Source: Solanum dulcamara
Taxonomy: Eukaryota > Streptophyta > Magnoliopsida > Solanales > Solanaceae
Direction: 5' to 3'
DNA length: 64,000 bases
Assembly (NCBI RefSeq): GCF_947179165.1
Contig: NC_077245.1
Span: 1,069,001-1,133,000, forward strand
Position numbers and translations under genes: made by a program. Positions 1 to 11,215 of this stretch are shown here, one piece after another (the stretch's first letter is position 1; each line of letters starts with the position of its first letter). Below the pieces are notes generated by a model. The model made no database searches. It worked only from the letters and a program-made list of their open reading frames with translations, and was not told where the DNA came from.

Positions 1-3000
1 GACTCTGAATGAAGGCTAGCATCTGCAATATAATTGATCATATTATATAAGTAATTGCAACATAGTAAAAAAGAAAAATGAATTATGAATTATGACAAAG
101 TGCTTACTGATGCAAAGGCAGCACAAGCTAAACCGAATCCTGGGAAATGGAAGGGGGCGTTTTGCGATAGAAATAAAGCTGGAATGAAACGATACCATCA
201 GATTAAGTTGACGTAAGTCCGAAAAATATAACAACAGAACAAAAGAATAGCTACCTGTTAAAGGGCTGAAAATTAGTGGAGAAACTACGCTTGCGAATGA
301 ACAGATGCCTGTGATGCATCCTTGTACTTTTCCCTATAAGAAGAAAATTGAATTATGGTCACAGGCAACTCAATAAAATTAGTGGCCTAAAGCTAAAATA
401 TATTTAAGAACAAGCTAAGTAGTAATTTTTGAATATGTACCTGCTCATTTGGCCCAATTTGCTTAGATGCAATGCTCTTTAACTGTATTAACATAAACCC
501 TTTGTCATTTTTTATGTTTAAACTCATGAATAAAAGATGGATTATTGAAATGAACTTACACATGGCATTGCAAAATTAGACAAAATTGAGATAAAAGCAG
601 TAGCATAAGGGACCTGCATGAATTTGACTTGTTAGAAACACCTCATTCATATAGAAGCCAATGGAACATGAAGACATGTTGCTCGGATCCTCCAAAAACG
701 TTGTTACACTCATGTCAGATTCTCAAAAAATGAAGGATCCGACATGAGTGCGACTATATTTTTGAAAAAACCAGAACATAGGACTAGCAAAGAGGTGAGG
801 GGACCTACCCAATAGGACCAAGCAATGCTGTAAATCAACATCTGCAATTGAATTTGGAGACAACATCAGTAAAACAAAGTTTCTGAATACCTTAAAAACA
901 TATACTCCATCCGTTTCAATTTATTTGTCTTACTTTACTTTTTAGTCTGTTTCAAAAAGAATGTTTTTTTTTTGGCTAACTCTTTAATTCTAACTTTACA
1001 TCCAACATGTTCCACACCTCAAAATTAAAGGACACCTTGATACATTCTACATATCTCTAGTTTAAGAAGACAAGATTCAAGAGTCTTCTTTACTTTCTTA
1101 AGTTTTGTGTCAAGTCAAATCGGACAAATAAATTGAAACGGAGAGGCTATATGTTTAAGTATATATAGATAAATTTGTTTTGTACATGAAGACAACTGAA
1201 GAAGAGGCCAATAGAAAGCAACTTCTCTTCTCCAAAAGCAGGAGCTAATATGGGCATGAGAAGTAACTGCAATAGTACAAAAAGAGATCAGAATAAATTA
1301 CACAAATTAATTAAACATCAGAAAAAAATGAATATATACAAAATAACAATGATAAAAATCAAGTTACCTGTGATATGGATCCTGCTATCCCAGAAATTAT
1401 GAGCAAATCAGCAAATTGATTTTTGTTAAAGTGAAATTGTGCCTTCAAGAAATACTGCATAGATTTTGATAAAAATCAACTTGTCATTCAAGTTCAAAAT
1501 CCAAATAGCAAGAATGTCGATGTTCCAAAAAGAATGACATATATCTATATTCGAAGACTTTATTTATTTTAAATTACTCATTTTACCCTTAACGACACGT
1601 CATTATTACCATAGAAATATAGACTTTAAGTTATATATAAGTGTACTCTCGATACATGCCAAATGTGTTTCTTTTCCTCTTAAACTTTGTGTCTGCTAAA
1701 ACGCCATCACATAAAATGAAACAGAAGTACCATATGACAAGGTATCAAACTTACAAGTAAAGATGCCTCAAGGCCAACTTGTGCAACATTGACAAAGAAT
1801 GAAACAAAAGCTGCATGTAAGAATGTTGAGCTGCAAAGTAAATTCAAAAATGACTATAAACTTCAAATTCTGAATTCGACTCTGCTCGACTACTCTTTGA
1901 ATGATAAAAGAAATTGAGAGAAGTCCTAGTCTAACCTGGTCTTTAACAAGCAGAGCATGTCACTGAAAGAAGGCAATGTCTTGAAAAATTGGAATCCTTT
2001 CTTTGGAGCTTTTTCCAATAGACAAATAGTCTCTGATTCTTTCGAGCAAATGTTACCTTTCGTTATCGACTCTGGGAGGAACATCTTCATGTATACTAAA
2101 GCTATCACTGCCATTGCTGCTGCAACCTACACATGTAACTTTCAATGATAACCATACACGAATTCGTATATGCTATTAGTTATGTGTATACAAAGTATCT
2201 CAATTTTACTATTTGTTGTACGTTGTGCCATTCATACCCTTGTCGTTAACAAATTGTCTCGTAACATGTTACATACAACTAAGCTACGTATACCAACAAT
2301 GTAACAAAAGTTAAACGATCAATATATATAACTTAAATCATACTAGTTGAAAATGTCGCGTACTTGGAAAGTAGAAGCAGTGGATAGGAAGCGAGCAGAG
2401 AGGTTTCCACAGACAAAAGCAGAGGAGGCAATTCCTGAGAGGATTCCAAAAACAGAGGCCCGGCGATTTTCTGGAACATTATCAGCCTGAAATAAATGAA
2501 AGATCGCGTATTTTTAGTATATCCAATTAGTACTATTTGATCTTAAAAAAATCCGATGCAAAAATCATGTTTGTAATTAAAGTGTGAGAATTACCACATA
2601 GGCAAGAGCAAGACACTGAACACTTCCTTCACATATCATGGCAATGAGTGTTCTTAGCACGAAGTAAGCGTAGAAATAGTATTTTGTCCTGCTGTATGCC
2701 AATATGGCTGTGGCCATTTCAATAACAAGTCATGAGTACATATAACTTAAACTTTAAACTCTTCTTTGCTCGCTTTTTTAAATGATGACACACTTGCTAA
2801 AAATTCCTATTTTAATAATAATTTAACTTTTAAATGCCTATATCACTCTTAAAATGAGATCTCTAATTTGACGTGATCTGAATATCACAATTATAACGTA
2901 ATGAGTTAATGTGAAAAAAGAAGAAAGAAAAAGGAAGTAGATATTACCTAGAGGGAAGATGGAAAGAGTCATAGGAACAGTAAGCATGACTTTTCTCCCA

Positions 3001-5287
3001 TATATGTCTGACAAATTCCCCAGCACTGGCATCATCACTAGTGATCCCAATCCTACTATCTGCAATGTTGTAACAATAACCATGTGCAAAAATATTCATA
3101 CAGAGATCTCCAGTTTGGCTTCTAAAAATATATACTTCTATTTCATTTTACATTAAAGTGTGGCTGAACACACAATTTAAGAGAAACAGTCAAGGCTTTT
3201 AAAATTTATAATATAAAACAAGCCACAAAAACTTGTGTGATGATAATTATCTCATTAAGAGTAAAATAGGAAATTTGAAGTTAGGTTACTAAATTATATA
3301 CGAAATGCGTCTTTTTTTTGGAACTGACTAAAAAAAAGAGTGTCAAATAAATTGAAATGAAATGAGTAAATTCTTTTGGTGAGTAGCATCTTGTTTTCCA
3401 TATTAAACCTACAGTAACGAATCCAAATTAGTCGAGCAAATAAAAATGCATTTTAAAAATATAATATGTATTTTGTAGTTTAAAGGATAGCTTAAAAGGT
3501 AAGCAGGACAAATAATAACATGAGCGGACATGAGATCACTGTTCACTCACAAGTGATGAACTCTAAAAAATCATATCAAAAAAGTTTTAAAAAGGAAGTT
3601 TCTTAAAGAGCCAATGAAGAAGAAACTTCCTATAAAAAAAAAGTACATCATATTTAACTTTTTTAAAAATAAAATTTCCTATATGAAGTGGTCCAAAAAT
3701 GTAATATATATGATCCTCATTGTATTATTAGAATAAATAAGATTTCTTTCTCCTTTACTTTAAAATTTTGGATTCGAGTTTGAAATATTAAAAAAATCAC
3801 GTTAGTGGATATTTTTTTCCTAAAATAAACCTTACAAACGTGGATTAATCATCATATACAAATATACTAGTGCTGCACTTACTAAGATTATTTATCTAGC
3901 TATTCACTTTTCCCTTTTTGTTTTCTTCTTTTTTTCCTTTTCTTTTCCTAACTTTTTTCCATGTTCTATTAAACTTGTTTCTCTCTTAATTCTATACTGA
4001 TCAACATTCATTTTCTTTACTATATTAGTATATTTTATTTGGAGTTTAACTTTTTTTTTACCAATTATGAAACAAATTTAATGTTGTTCGGTTAGCAATA
4101 AGGTATTTTCAAGGAATAATCGGGAAAGATAAAACAGATATAACTAATTACAATAGGTTAAACTGTATTAATAGTATACAAATTTCTTGTGTAATAGAAA
4201 TGTGTAAGTTAAACATTCCTTATAATTTTGTGTTTTTTTCCGCTCAAAATATCGTGGTAAAACTTACCATCAAACTTAAAAGAAAATCTAAAGAGATAGA
4301 GTTGATTGTAAGATAAGCAATGAATAAATATTACTATTTGATTTATTCATTGAGATGATATTACTTAATCATGATAACGATTTAAAAATTGTACATACAA
4401 GACATATATATTTTATTTTTATTGATTTGATATAAATATTTTAATTTTTACCTTCTCAAAACTCAAAAGTGACTCGCTATGAATAAGTAGAAAAAGTAGA
4501 TAACAGCATGAGTCACAATTCATATGGTCACATGGATGATAAAAGTAAGTTCGTTGATACTTTTTTCTCAAAATGGCTAATACGTATTAGTATGATTTTA
4601 ACTCAACAAATTAAAGTAATGTTGATAAAAAGGAAAAGGAGATTAAAAAAAAGGTTTTCTTTTTTTCTTTTAAGTTAATTCAATTAATCTTAATTCACAT
4701 CGAATAAATTTATTAAAAGAAAAAACACTTTCCAATAAAAAATTATTAATACACAGACTCAAAATCTCAGATTATAGTTAAAAGCATAGGAATTTCAACT
4801 ATTTCTCCATCGTAATTAAAGTAGTTATGAAGCTATTATGGCATAACCATATACAGTGATGAAGTGATTCAACAGAAAATCATACTATGTATAGTTAGGT
4901 AAATTATATAGTGAATTTTCTTGACTTCCTCGTATGATATTAATTTTTTTGTAAAATTTCTGACTGCGTTACTAACTGACTGTTTCAAAAGTTCAAAAAA
5001 ACATTTGAACCCCTCCAAACTCCTCAACAAGTCACAAACACAATTATATCAACTACAAAGAAGTTCAAGACACGACTACTCAAAAATGACGGATCAGATT
5101 GTTACAGAGTAGGAATGATTACCGCTTGTTGAACTCCGGTGAGGTAGATAGCAAGTGAACATTCATCTTGGCCTGGACAAATGGCTGATAATGTAATATC
5201 AATCATAGGTGGAATCACCATGAATGTGGAGAAACAACTCAAAAATACTGTCATGTATAGGTGACTCAGCCCACAAAATTTCTCCAT
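1..5287 (-). CDS. TetA / hippocampus-abundant-transcript-like MFS transporter (3' end outside window)
   Basis: Membrane transporter of the major facilitator superfamily, group of bacterial tetracycline/H+ antiporters and the plant hippocampus-abundant-transcript-like proteins; its plant substrate is not established. Fourteen exons fit GT/AG sites and reading phase on the minus strand: 5287-5123, 3059-2948, 2707-2595, 2486-2364, 2126-1936, 1830-1755, 1454-1368, 1266-1186, 841-809, 613-560, 482-441, 333-255, 178-108 and 22-1 (partial). The first ATG in frame is at 5287 (MEKFCGLSHL). Exon 2 carries the MFS signature between helices 2 and 3 (GNLSDIYGRKVM). Later exons give hydrophobic helices and the GKVQGCITGICSFASVVSPL segment typical of the family. 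About 416 residues are inside the window. Intron 1 is 2.06 kb, and introns 8 and 9 hold MITE-like insertions. The exon model is my reconstruction; family assignment is by recognition. Confidence 0.85.
664..778. repeat. Short inverted-repeat element, GTTGCTCGGATCCTCC family
   Basis: The segment begins TGTTGCTCGGATCCTCCAAA and contains an internal inverted pair around ATGTCAGAT...GGATCCGACATGAGTG. Similar modules occur at 42093-42178 and 48633-48748, so it is a dispersed non-coding repeat in this genome. It sits in intron 9 of the transporter gene. Confidence 0.5.
905..1147. mobile_element. Stowaway-like MITE in intron 8 of the transporter
   Basis: The left end reads CTCCATCCGTTTCAATTTAT and the right end is its near inverse (ATAAATTGAAACGGAGAGG). 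A TA dinucleotide sits at the left edge, as expected for Tc1/mariner-type Stowaway MITEs. About 243 bases, AT-rich, no coding capacity. It lies between exons 8 and 9. Confidence 0.65.
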
Positions 5288-5399
5288 TGCCTTAATTTTT
5301 TTTTTTCTGACTCCTTTCAAAGCTCCAAAAACACTGAATTTAAGGATAATGAAAAAAGCAAAAAGACAATCTCATAAAAAGCAGAGAAAGAAGCTAAGA

Positions 5400-6289
5400 C
5401 AGAATTTCATAGGAGAAAAATTGTTTCCTCTGAGTTTATGACTTTATATATAATCTCTTTTGTTTTCTGCATGACAATTTGACAAATTATATTCACTCTA
5501 GCTGGCAAAAGTATTTAGAATATTTAGTATACAAGTAAAAACAGGGGAAAAAAGAAAAGTGGTTGTAATATTTGGTTTAAGGGGGGAGTATAATGGAACA
5601 TTAATTAATACTTATACAAAGAGGAGTCATATAAGTCAAAAGAGTATTGAAAGTGCGACGTTGAAATGATGCGTAGCTTGCAAGTTCATGCGACAGAAAA
5701 ATACTGTAAAAAGTGAAAAAATCTCATGTCTAGATTAGCGTCGGATTCATAATTTTCAGTAAGATCTATTAAGTGGATTTGTAAAATAAAAATATAGTGC
5801 TTGAGATTTAAACGTCCTCATTGATACCCTCTAGATCCGCCCCTGGTCTGGATAAGTTATTAAGTTTATGTGCTTTTTGACTGTCTTTTTTAAAAAGTAA
5901 AAGATAATTGGATGCATATTACCTTGAATATTCATATACCCGACCTCAATTTATTCGACACTAAAGCATATTTTATTATTATTGTTGTATGTTATATTTT
6001 ATTGTGTAGTTTGTAATAATAATGGGAAATATAATAAAAAGACAAAATTCTAATGAAACTGTTTAATTTGGAGATGATCGTTGCGAATAGCGTTGGAACA
6101 GAAGATAATTACTTCAAATTCTTTTAAAAAAAGGTAATCCTACAGAAATTCAGCTTATATATATAATTTAAAGAAAGACAGCACCAAAAAAATATGGCAT
6201 AGATAACCTACCTTAATAACAGACATTAATAACTACTTCAAATTTTCTCGTATCTGTTATAACAATTACCATTAATAACAATTTCCGGC
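5400..6289. other. Intergenic DNA between the transporter and the LINE fragment
   Basis: AT-rich, no supported gene. About 5740-5843 resembles the right part of a hAT-type MITE whose end reads CTAGATCCGCCCCTG. The same terminal motif recurs near 39433, and in inverse orientation near 19622. Confidence 0.5.
5444..5453 (-). promoter_or_regulatory. Candidate TATA box of the MFS transporter gene
   Basis: On the minus strand the sequence reads TTATATATAAAG about 155 bases upstream of the proposed ATG at 5287, a normal spacing for a plant TATA box plus leader. It is supported by position and sequence only. Confidence 0.4.
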
Positions 6290-7140
6290 GGCAACCAGGT
6301 TCATTTCAACTGGAGTTGGTACCTCCGATTTCCGTATCTATTCTTTGTTCATACACTTGTAGTTACATTTTGTATTTAGACCTTTGAACAATTTATTAGT
6401 TCATACACGTTTCCGTGGCTTTGAATAGTGATGGTAGACTAGGGTCATGTTCTCGTTCAGGGACGGGGACGGGGACGAAGATGAGGGTAAGGAAGGGTAA
6501 GTGGGTTAAAGGAGCGTCTAGACTGAGAGTAGGTTTTTGGAACACTGGGACGTTAACGGGAAAGTCCATAGAACTAGTTAAGATTCTTAAAAAGAGGAAG
6601 ATTAATATAGCTTGTGTCCAAGAGACCAAATGGGTAGGTCCTAAAGCTAAGGAGATACATGGGTATAAGCTTCGGTTCTCTGGTAGATCAAAGTATAGGA
6701 ATGTGGTAGGCATTTTAGTAGACAGTGATTTAAAGGATCAGGTGGTGGAGGTTAGGAGAGTCACTGATAGGATGATGTCGATTAAGGTGGTCGTTGAAGG
6801 GATCACTTTGAATATTATTAGTGAGTATGCACAACAAGTGGGCTTAGGCGAGGAGGAGAAGATACGCTTTTGGGAGGATTTGGAAAAATTAGTGGGAGAC
6901 ATACCACCTACTGAGAAGCTTTTCGTAGGAGAGGATTTCAATAGGCACATCGGATCTAGTTCTAGAGGGTCTTTCGAAAATAGCTGTCCTACCTTGGTAG
7001 GAGTAAGGTCTGCGTACACTTTACCTTCCTCAGACCCCACATTGTGGAATTTCACTGAGTTATTATTGTTGTACTGTTGTCATACCATCCGTTATATAAC
7101 TAGGCAAATACTCTTAATTTTTCTTTATAAACAATAATAG
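6290..7140 (+). mobile_element. Internally deleted RTE-type non-LTR retrotransposon (endonuclease part plus 3' tail)
   Basis: An open frame over about 6415-6970 encodes the amino-terminal part of an apurinic-type endonuclease as found in RTE LINEs. Visible motifs are GFWNTGTLTGKS, ACVQETKW (catalytic Glu region) and the GDFN-like motif EDFNRHIG. The frame then passes without a stop into AGCTGTCCTACCTTGGTAGG, the start of the conserved 3' tail shared with Solanaceae SINEs, and ends near a TTG-rich tail at about 7063-7080. Reverse transcriptase is wholly missing. The in-frame start at 6415 is GTG, so the true start is not defined. The element is non-autonomous. Confidence 0.75.
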
Positions 7141-9229
7141 TATGATCTATTATTGTGGATATAATGGTTAGATGCTTCGGACCAAGCTACTGTTTTTTTT
7201 CTTCCTACTTTTTTGTTAAACTTATCAATTTTTTAAATAAACTATTGGCAATGATTCTTTAGTGAACGAATCACAAGCTTACACTTTTCAACCAAATTTA
7301 ACTACTAACAGGAAATCAGATAGTAGATAATTCTTCATTAGAATTTAAAACAAATGAGCAAATAATATTTTTTCCACTTAATATCGAATATTTATATTGA
7401 AGCTTGGATTAATTTAAATTTATGTCATTTAAGAATCATAAAAAAAAACACTTCTTAATAACATTTTTCTTTATACTTTAAACTCAAACTTGAAGTTTCT
7501 GATTAAGTTTGGAGCAAAATTTGTGCATCAATCACAAGCTCTTTTCTAGTGTGGTTTACGCTTTGAGGCGTACAAGCTAGAGGATGAGCAACTCACACTT
7601 TAGTGGGGCCCTATCTTTGTCATTTTCTTTTGTCTTTTTTTCTTTTTAATTTGGTTATATTTTCTTTACGTACACTAGAAGTTATTAGTAATAATATTAG
7701 GACTTTACTCTTTATAGCAATTTTAACTTTCGGTTGAGAGAGTTTAGTTAAACTTGTTCTTTTCTTTATCTAATCTTTTGGACTAATATGGTAACTAAAT
7801 TCACTAGTTCATTTAATAGATGATGTTCAGGAATCATTCAGTAGTAACTGGTTAGAATTAGTAATGTTATGCAAGTGTTTAGCAATTTCATCTTTTAACT
7901 CGCATAAAATAGTAATATATTATTTCCTTCATACTTATGCATGTATTAATTAAATAAAATTATAAATTACAAACCAAACGTCATATTAATTTTACACGTA
8001 AATAACATACTTTCTATAATTAGGAAATATTTATTAAAGCACTTGAACGTCTATTTTTTTGCCACTAATATGAGTGGGAGACCAAAAGTTGGAGGTTGAA
8101 CGATTAGATTGATGAAATCATTTTTCGGATTCTTAAACGTAAGAATCCATACTAAAATTATATAATTATAATTGTTATACTTTTTTTAAATTTTATTTGT
8201 GGACTCTTTTTCGAGTACTTTACGTGATATTATAGAGTGATAAGTACTTTTTTATATTTAATCACAGATCTTGAGTTCAAATACTTTTCCTAGGTATGAA
8301 GTCATTTTTGTTAAAGAACAATTTACCTTCCATTGTTGGTCTCTTTTAAAGAGTTAATATTTCCATTTATCATTTAACTATGAGAATTTATCTAGCAAAT
8401 TTATTGAACTTTGTTTCATATCAATAAAATCACTTAACTTGAGATTTTTATCTTCTAAAATTACTTAACTAAATTTATTTAAAAAATTTAATATGACAAA
8501 ACAAATCATTTTTTATATCATGCAAACATGAATCTCACAAATAAACAAAACTAAAGAACTATGACTTAGCATATTTTCAGTTATTGAAGATTAAACAAAA
8601 ATATTTTTTTAGAAAAAAGTTTCAGGGGGGTGGGGGGTGGGGGGTGGCAGGGGAAGGGGGGCGGGGAGGGCGATATGACTTGTATATTTTCAATTATTGA
8701 AGATTAAATTATGTTGCAATAAATATTGTTATGTAATATTTCAAACAAGTTTTGCATAGATTTAGATAAATTCTTGCATCTTATAAGTGAGAGTTGTTTA
8801 AATTATCAAGTAAAACGAGTAGGAATATAGATCTCATGGGATAAGGCAGAATTTCGAACAAAACTTTCCACCTCTGTACTACTCGAAGTCTTCGTAAATT
8901 CGTTGTCGGTTTCTATCGCATTTTGTGATGTCGGATAACCAATGAAGACACATCTCACAGCTCTAGGATCGAATTTCTCATTAGAGGTCTCATACGCAGG
9001 AATACCCTCGTTAGCCGGCTTTTATAGCAAATTCTATTTGTTCTTCCCCGCTTTGGGTACAAAGTATTAGAGAAGTTATTTCTGATAGATTATTCTACGA
9101 CTCCTCTTGCTGAATTTCAACCACACTTGATGAAATGTTACGTAAAAATTCGAGACATATGCAGGATATGAACAAAAGAAGGATATCTCTAGACGTAAAA
9201 AAGAATATTTTTAAGAGTTTAACAACTTA
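7141..9229. other. Gene-free AT-rich stretch with one G-rich tract
   Basis: No open frame with recognisable product. The notable feature is the G-tract cluster at 8625-8670, described separately. The rest is AT-rich intergenic sequence. Confidence 0.5.
8625..8670 (+). other. G-tract cluster with G-quadruplex pattern
   Basis: The plus strand has at least six runs of three or more G separated by one to three bases, satisfying the classical G3+ N1-7 quadruplex pattern. It stands in DNA that is otherwise very AT-rich and is flanked by a direct repeat of about 35 bases (8561-8596 and 8674-8707, both containing TTATTGAAGATTAAA). Confidence 0.7.
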
Positions 9230-9567
9230 TTTAGATGGTTGTTATCCGTAATGTTTATTTTGATTGTTACTTAAGTTCTATTGTATCGTATCGTTTAAAT
9301 TCATCATTAGGTAACGCTGAAAAGATCCATTTTATGTAACAATCGATTTAATGTGATCCCGTTGTTACGTTAATATTTTCTTCTCATTTTGTTTTTACTT
9401 ATTATTTAATAATTTTATTTTATCATTTACCCTACGTTTTCATAGTAACTCATTCAAATTATGGATGTGTAACATTATGTAATGACGGAGAGCTATATAA
9501 TTTATTCAAATATATTGTTCATTAAAACAATACAATACAGTACAATACATAACAACCGTCCAATAAG
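9230..9567. mobile_element. MITE with GGTTGTTAT / ATAACAACC termini
   Basis: The left end reads TTTAGATGGTTGTTATCCG and the right end is its near inverse (ATAACAACCGTCCAATAA). Subterminal GTATCGTATCG and AATACAATACAGTACAATAC tracts are typical of a hAT-like Solanaceae MITE. No coding capacity. It ends about 100 bases before the F-box palindrome. Confidence 0.55.
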
Positions 9568-9659
9568 AACTTGGCGAATCAAGACTTTGAACGTATGAAT
9601 TAAGTTCGTATCCTTTAACCAAAGTGCCAAAATCTGTAGAAACATACCATCACACTAAA

Positions 9660-10331
9660 CCAGTGTGATCATCTCTTGAAACATACCACCACACTGAACC
9701 TGAACTGTCTTCCAATAAAATTTCATCATTATGTGAGATGTAAATCGGGCAAACCATCTTAGGGATCGAATCCACAATGGTCGACGACTCCGCGACTCCA
9801 TATTCCTTCATAATCCACACATCTGTCTTGTTTTCATAGTCACAAGCCATACATAGATTACCTGATGAAGGCACTAATGTCCGGTTGAACCATGTCGCTT
9901 CTCCACCACCACTACTACCACGAGGGATCCAATGAACATTTCCTTTAACAAATTTAGCATATTTAGGCGAAGAGATACTTGGGAACTCTTGAACGCTTTT
10001 CCAGGAATTCCTTCGTAAACTATAAATACTAATATGACCAATCAGATGACTAGATTTCCTTGCCACAATTTCAGCAATTTGGTAACCATTTTGACATTCG
10101 ACATAACCAAATCTACCATTGCGCACAAAAAAGGAAGTTTATTCAACTTTCTAATAGACGGATTCCATAGAAACAGATCATCCATCATTAATATTAAACG
10201 AGGTTTTTGAAATAACGAACAATCCATCACACGAATCCAAAACTTCAAAACTTACACCCAAATTATGAAGCTCAACAGAAAAATAGGGAGATTCTCCATG
10301 CAGAATTGCGTAAAGAGAATAAGTGCGAAAA
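9660..10331 (-). pseudogene. F-box-associated domain gene fragment, left arm of palindrome
   Basis: Minus-strand relic of the same gene family as the plus-strand copy at 10345-11215. Read from the palindrome centre it starts at the homologue of FRTYSLYAILHGES, runs to ISKTSFNIND, then stops; the reading frame shifts (FLWNPSIRKLNKLPF) and shifts again at about 10126 (MRNGRFGYVECQNGYQ). The match continues to WWYVSRDDHTGLV. Compared with the other arm it lacks the segment corresponding to NPVDEKFGYVALPNPSFNTF. No F-box is present. A 34-base sequence at its outer end (GTGTGRTGGTATGTTTC) is tandemly doubled. It could form a long hairpin with the other arm if both are transcribed. Confidence 0.8.
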
Positions 10332-11121
10332 ATAGATGGAAAGATTTTCGCACTTATTCTCTTTACGCAATTCTGCATGGAGAATCTCCCTGTTTTCCTG
10401 TTGAGCTTCATAATTTGGGTGTAAGTTTTGAAGTTTTGGATTCGTGTGATGGATTGTTCGTTATTTCAAAAACCTCGTTTAATATTAATGATGATCTGTT
10501 TCTATGGAATCCGTCTATTAGAAAGTTGAATAAACTTCCTTATTCAGGATTTTTTGTGCGCAATGGTAGATTTGGTTATGGATTTGCTTATGGATTTGGT
10601 TATGTCGAATGTCAAAATGATTACCAAATTGTTGAAATTGCAAGTAAACATAGTTCTCTGATTGCTCATGTTAGTGTTTATAGTTTGCGAAGGAATTCGT
10701 GGAAAAGCATTCATGAGTTTCCAAGTATCTCTTTGCCTAAACATGTTAAATTTGTTAAAGGAAAGTTTCATTGGATCACCGGTTGTGGTATTAGTGGTAG
10801 TGGTGGTAATGCGATATGGTTCAACCCCGTAGATGAGAAGTTTGGATATGTAGCATTGCCGAACCCAAGTTTTAACACTTTTAACTGGAAATTAGTGTCT
10901 TCATCAGGTAATTTATGTATGACTTGTGACTATAGAAACAAGACAGATGTGTGGATAATGAACGAGTATGGACTTGCAGAGTCGTGGACCATTGTGGGTT
11001 CGATCCCTAAATTTGTAAATAAGGGGGTTTGGCCCATTTTCATCTCTCATAATGATGAAATTTTATTGCAAGACGTTTCAGGTTTAGTGTGGTGGTATGT
11101 TTCAACAGACGATGACACTTT
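9660..11121. repeat. Large inverted repeat (F-box palindrome)
   Basis: Left arm 9660-10331 and right arm 10345-11121 are inverted copies separated by a 13-base spacer (10332-10344). The inner 70 bases or so pair almost perfectly (AATAAGTGCGAAAA against TTTTCGCACTTATT at the centre). Further out the arms have diverged, with several indels. Confidence 0.9.
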
Positions 11122-11215
11122 TGATCGTCCTGAGAACCAAACACTATGTGAATGTGATAGAAGAAGTGACCTTAATCTATACGTTGAAAGTCTTGTTTCA
11201 CCAAATTCTTCTTAA
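10265..11215 (+). CDS. F-box-associated-domain protein, truncated (no F-box), right arm of palindrome
   Basis: Open frame of 316 codons from ATG 10265. Residues from about 29 onward match the F-box-associated (FBA/kelch-like) region of plant F-box substrate receptors: EVLDSCDGLFVIS, DDLFLWNPSIRKLNKLP, VYSLRRNSWKSI and VWIMNEYGLAESWTIVGSIP. Full-length members carry an amino-terminal F-box that binds SKP1 in an SCF ubiquitin ligase. Here it is missing, because the palindrome turns round at 10338 just where it should begin. Residues 1-22 are the reverse complement of this arm's own 5' part and are therefore an artefact of the palindrome, not a natural start. Likely a pseudogene or source of hairpin RNA; translation is uncertain. 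Confidence 0.6.
   Translation: MKLNRKIGRFSMQNCVKRISAKNRWKDFRTYSLYAILHGESPCFPVELHNLGVSFEVLDSCDGLFVISKTSFNINDDLFLWNPSIRKLNKLPYSGFFVRNGRFGYGFAYGFGYVECQNDYQIVEIASKHSSLIAHVSVYSLRRNSWKSIHEFPSISLPKHVKFVKGKFHWITGCGISGSGGNAIWFNPVDEKFGYVALPNPSFNTFNWKLVSSSGNLCMTCDYRNKTDVWIMNEYGLAESWTIVGSIPKFVNKGVWPIFISHNDEILLQDVSGLVWWYVSTDDDTFDRPENQTLCECDRRSDLNLYVESLVSPNSS

Noticed and set aside
10265..10330. ATG 10265 as a natural start of an F-box gene
   Set aside because: The first 22 codons are the reverse complement of the gene's own inner part, created by the palindrome, and the same start appears on the other strand at 10411.
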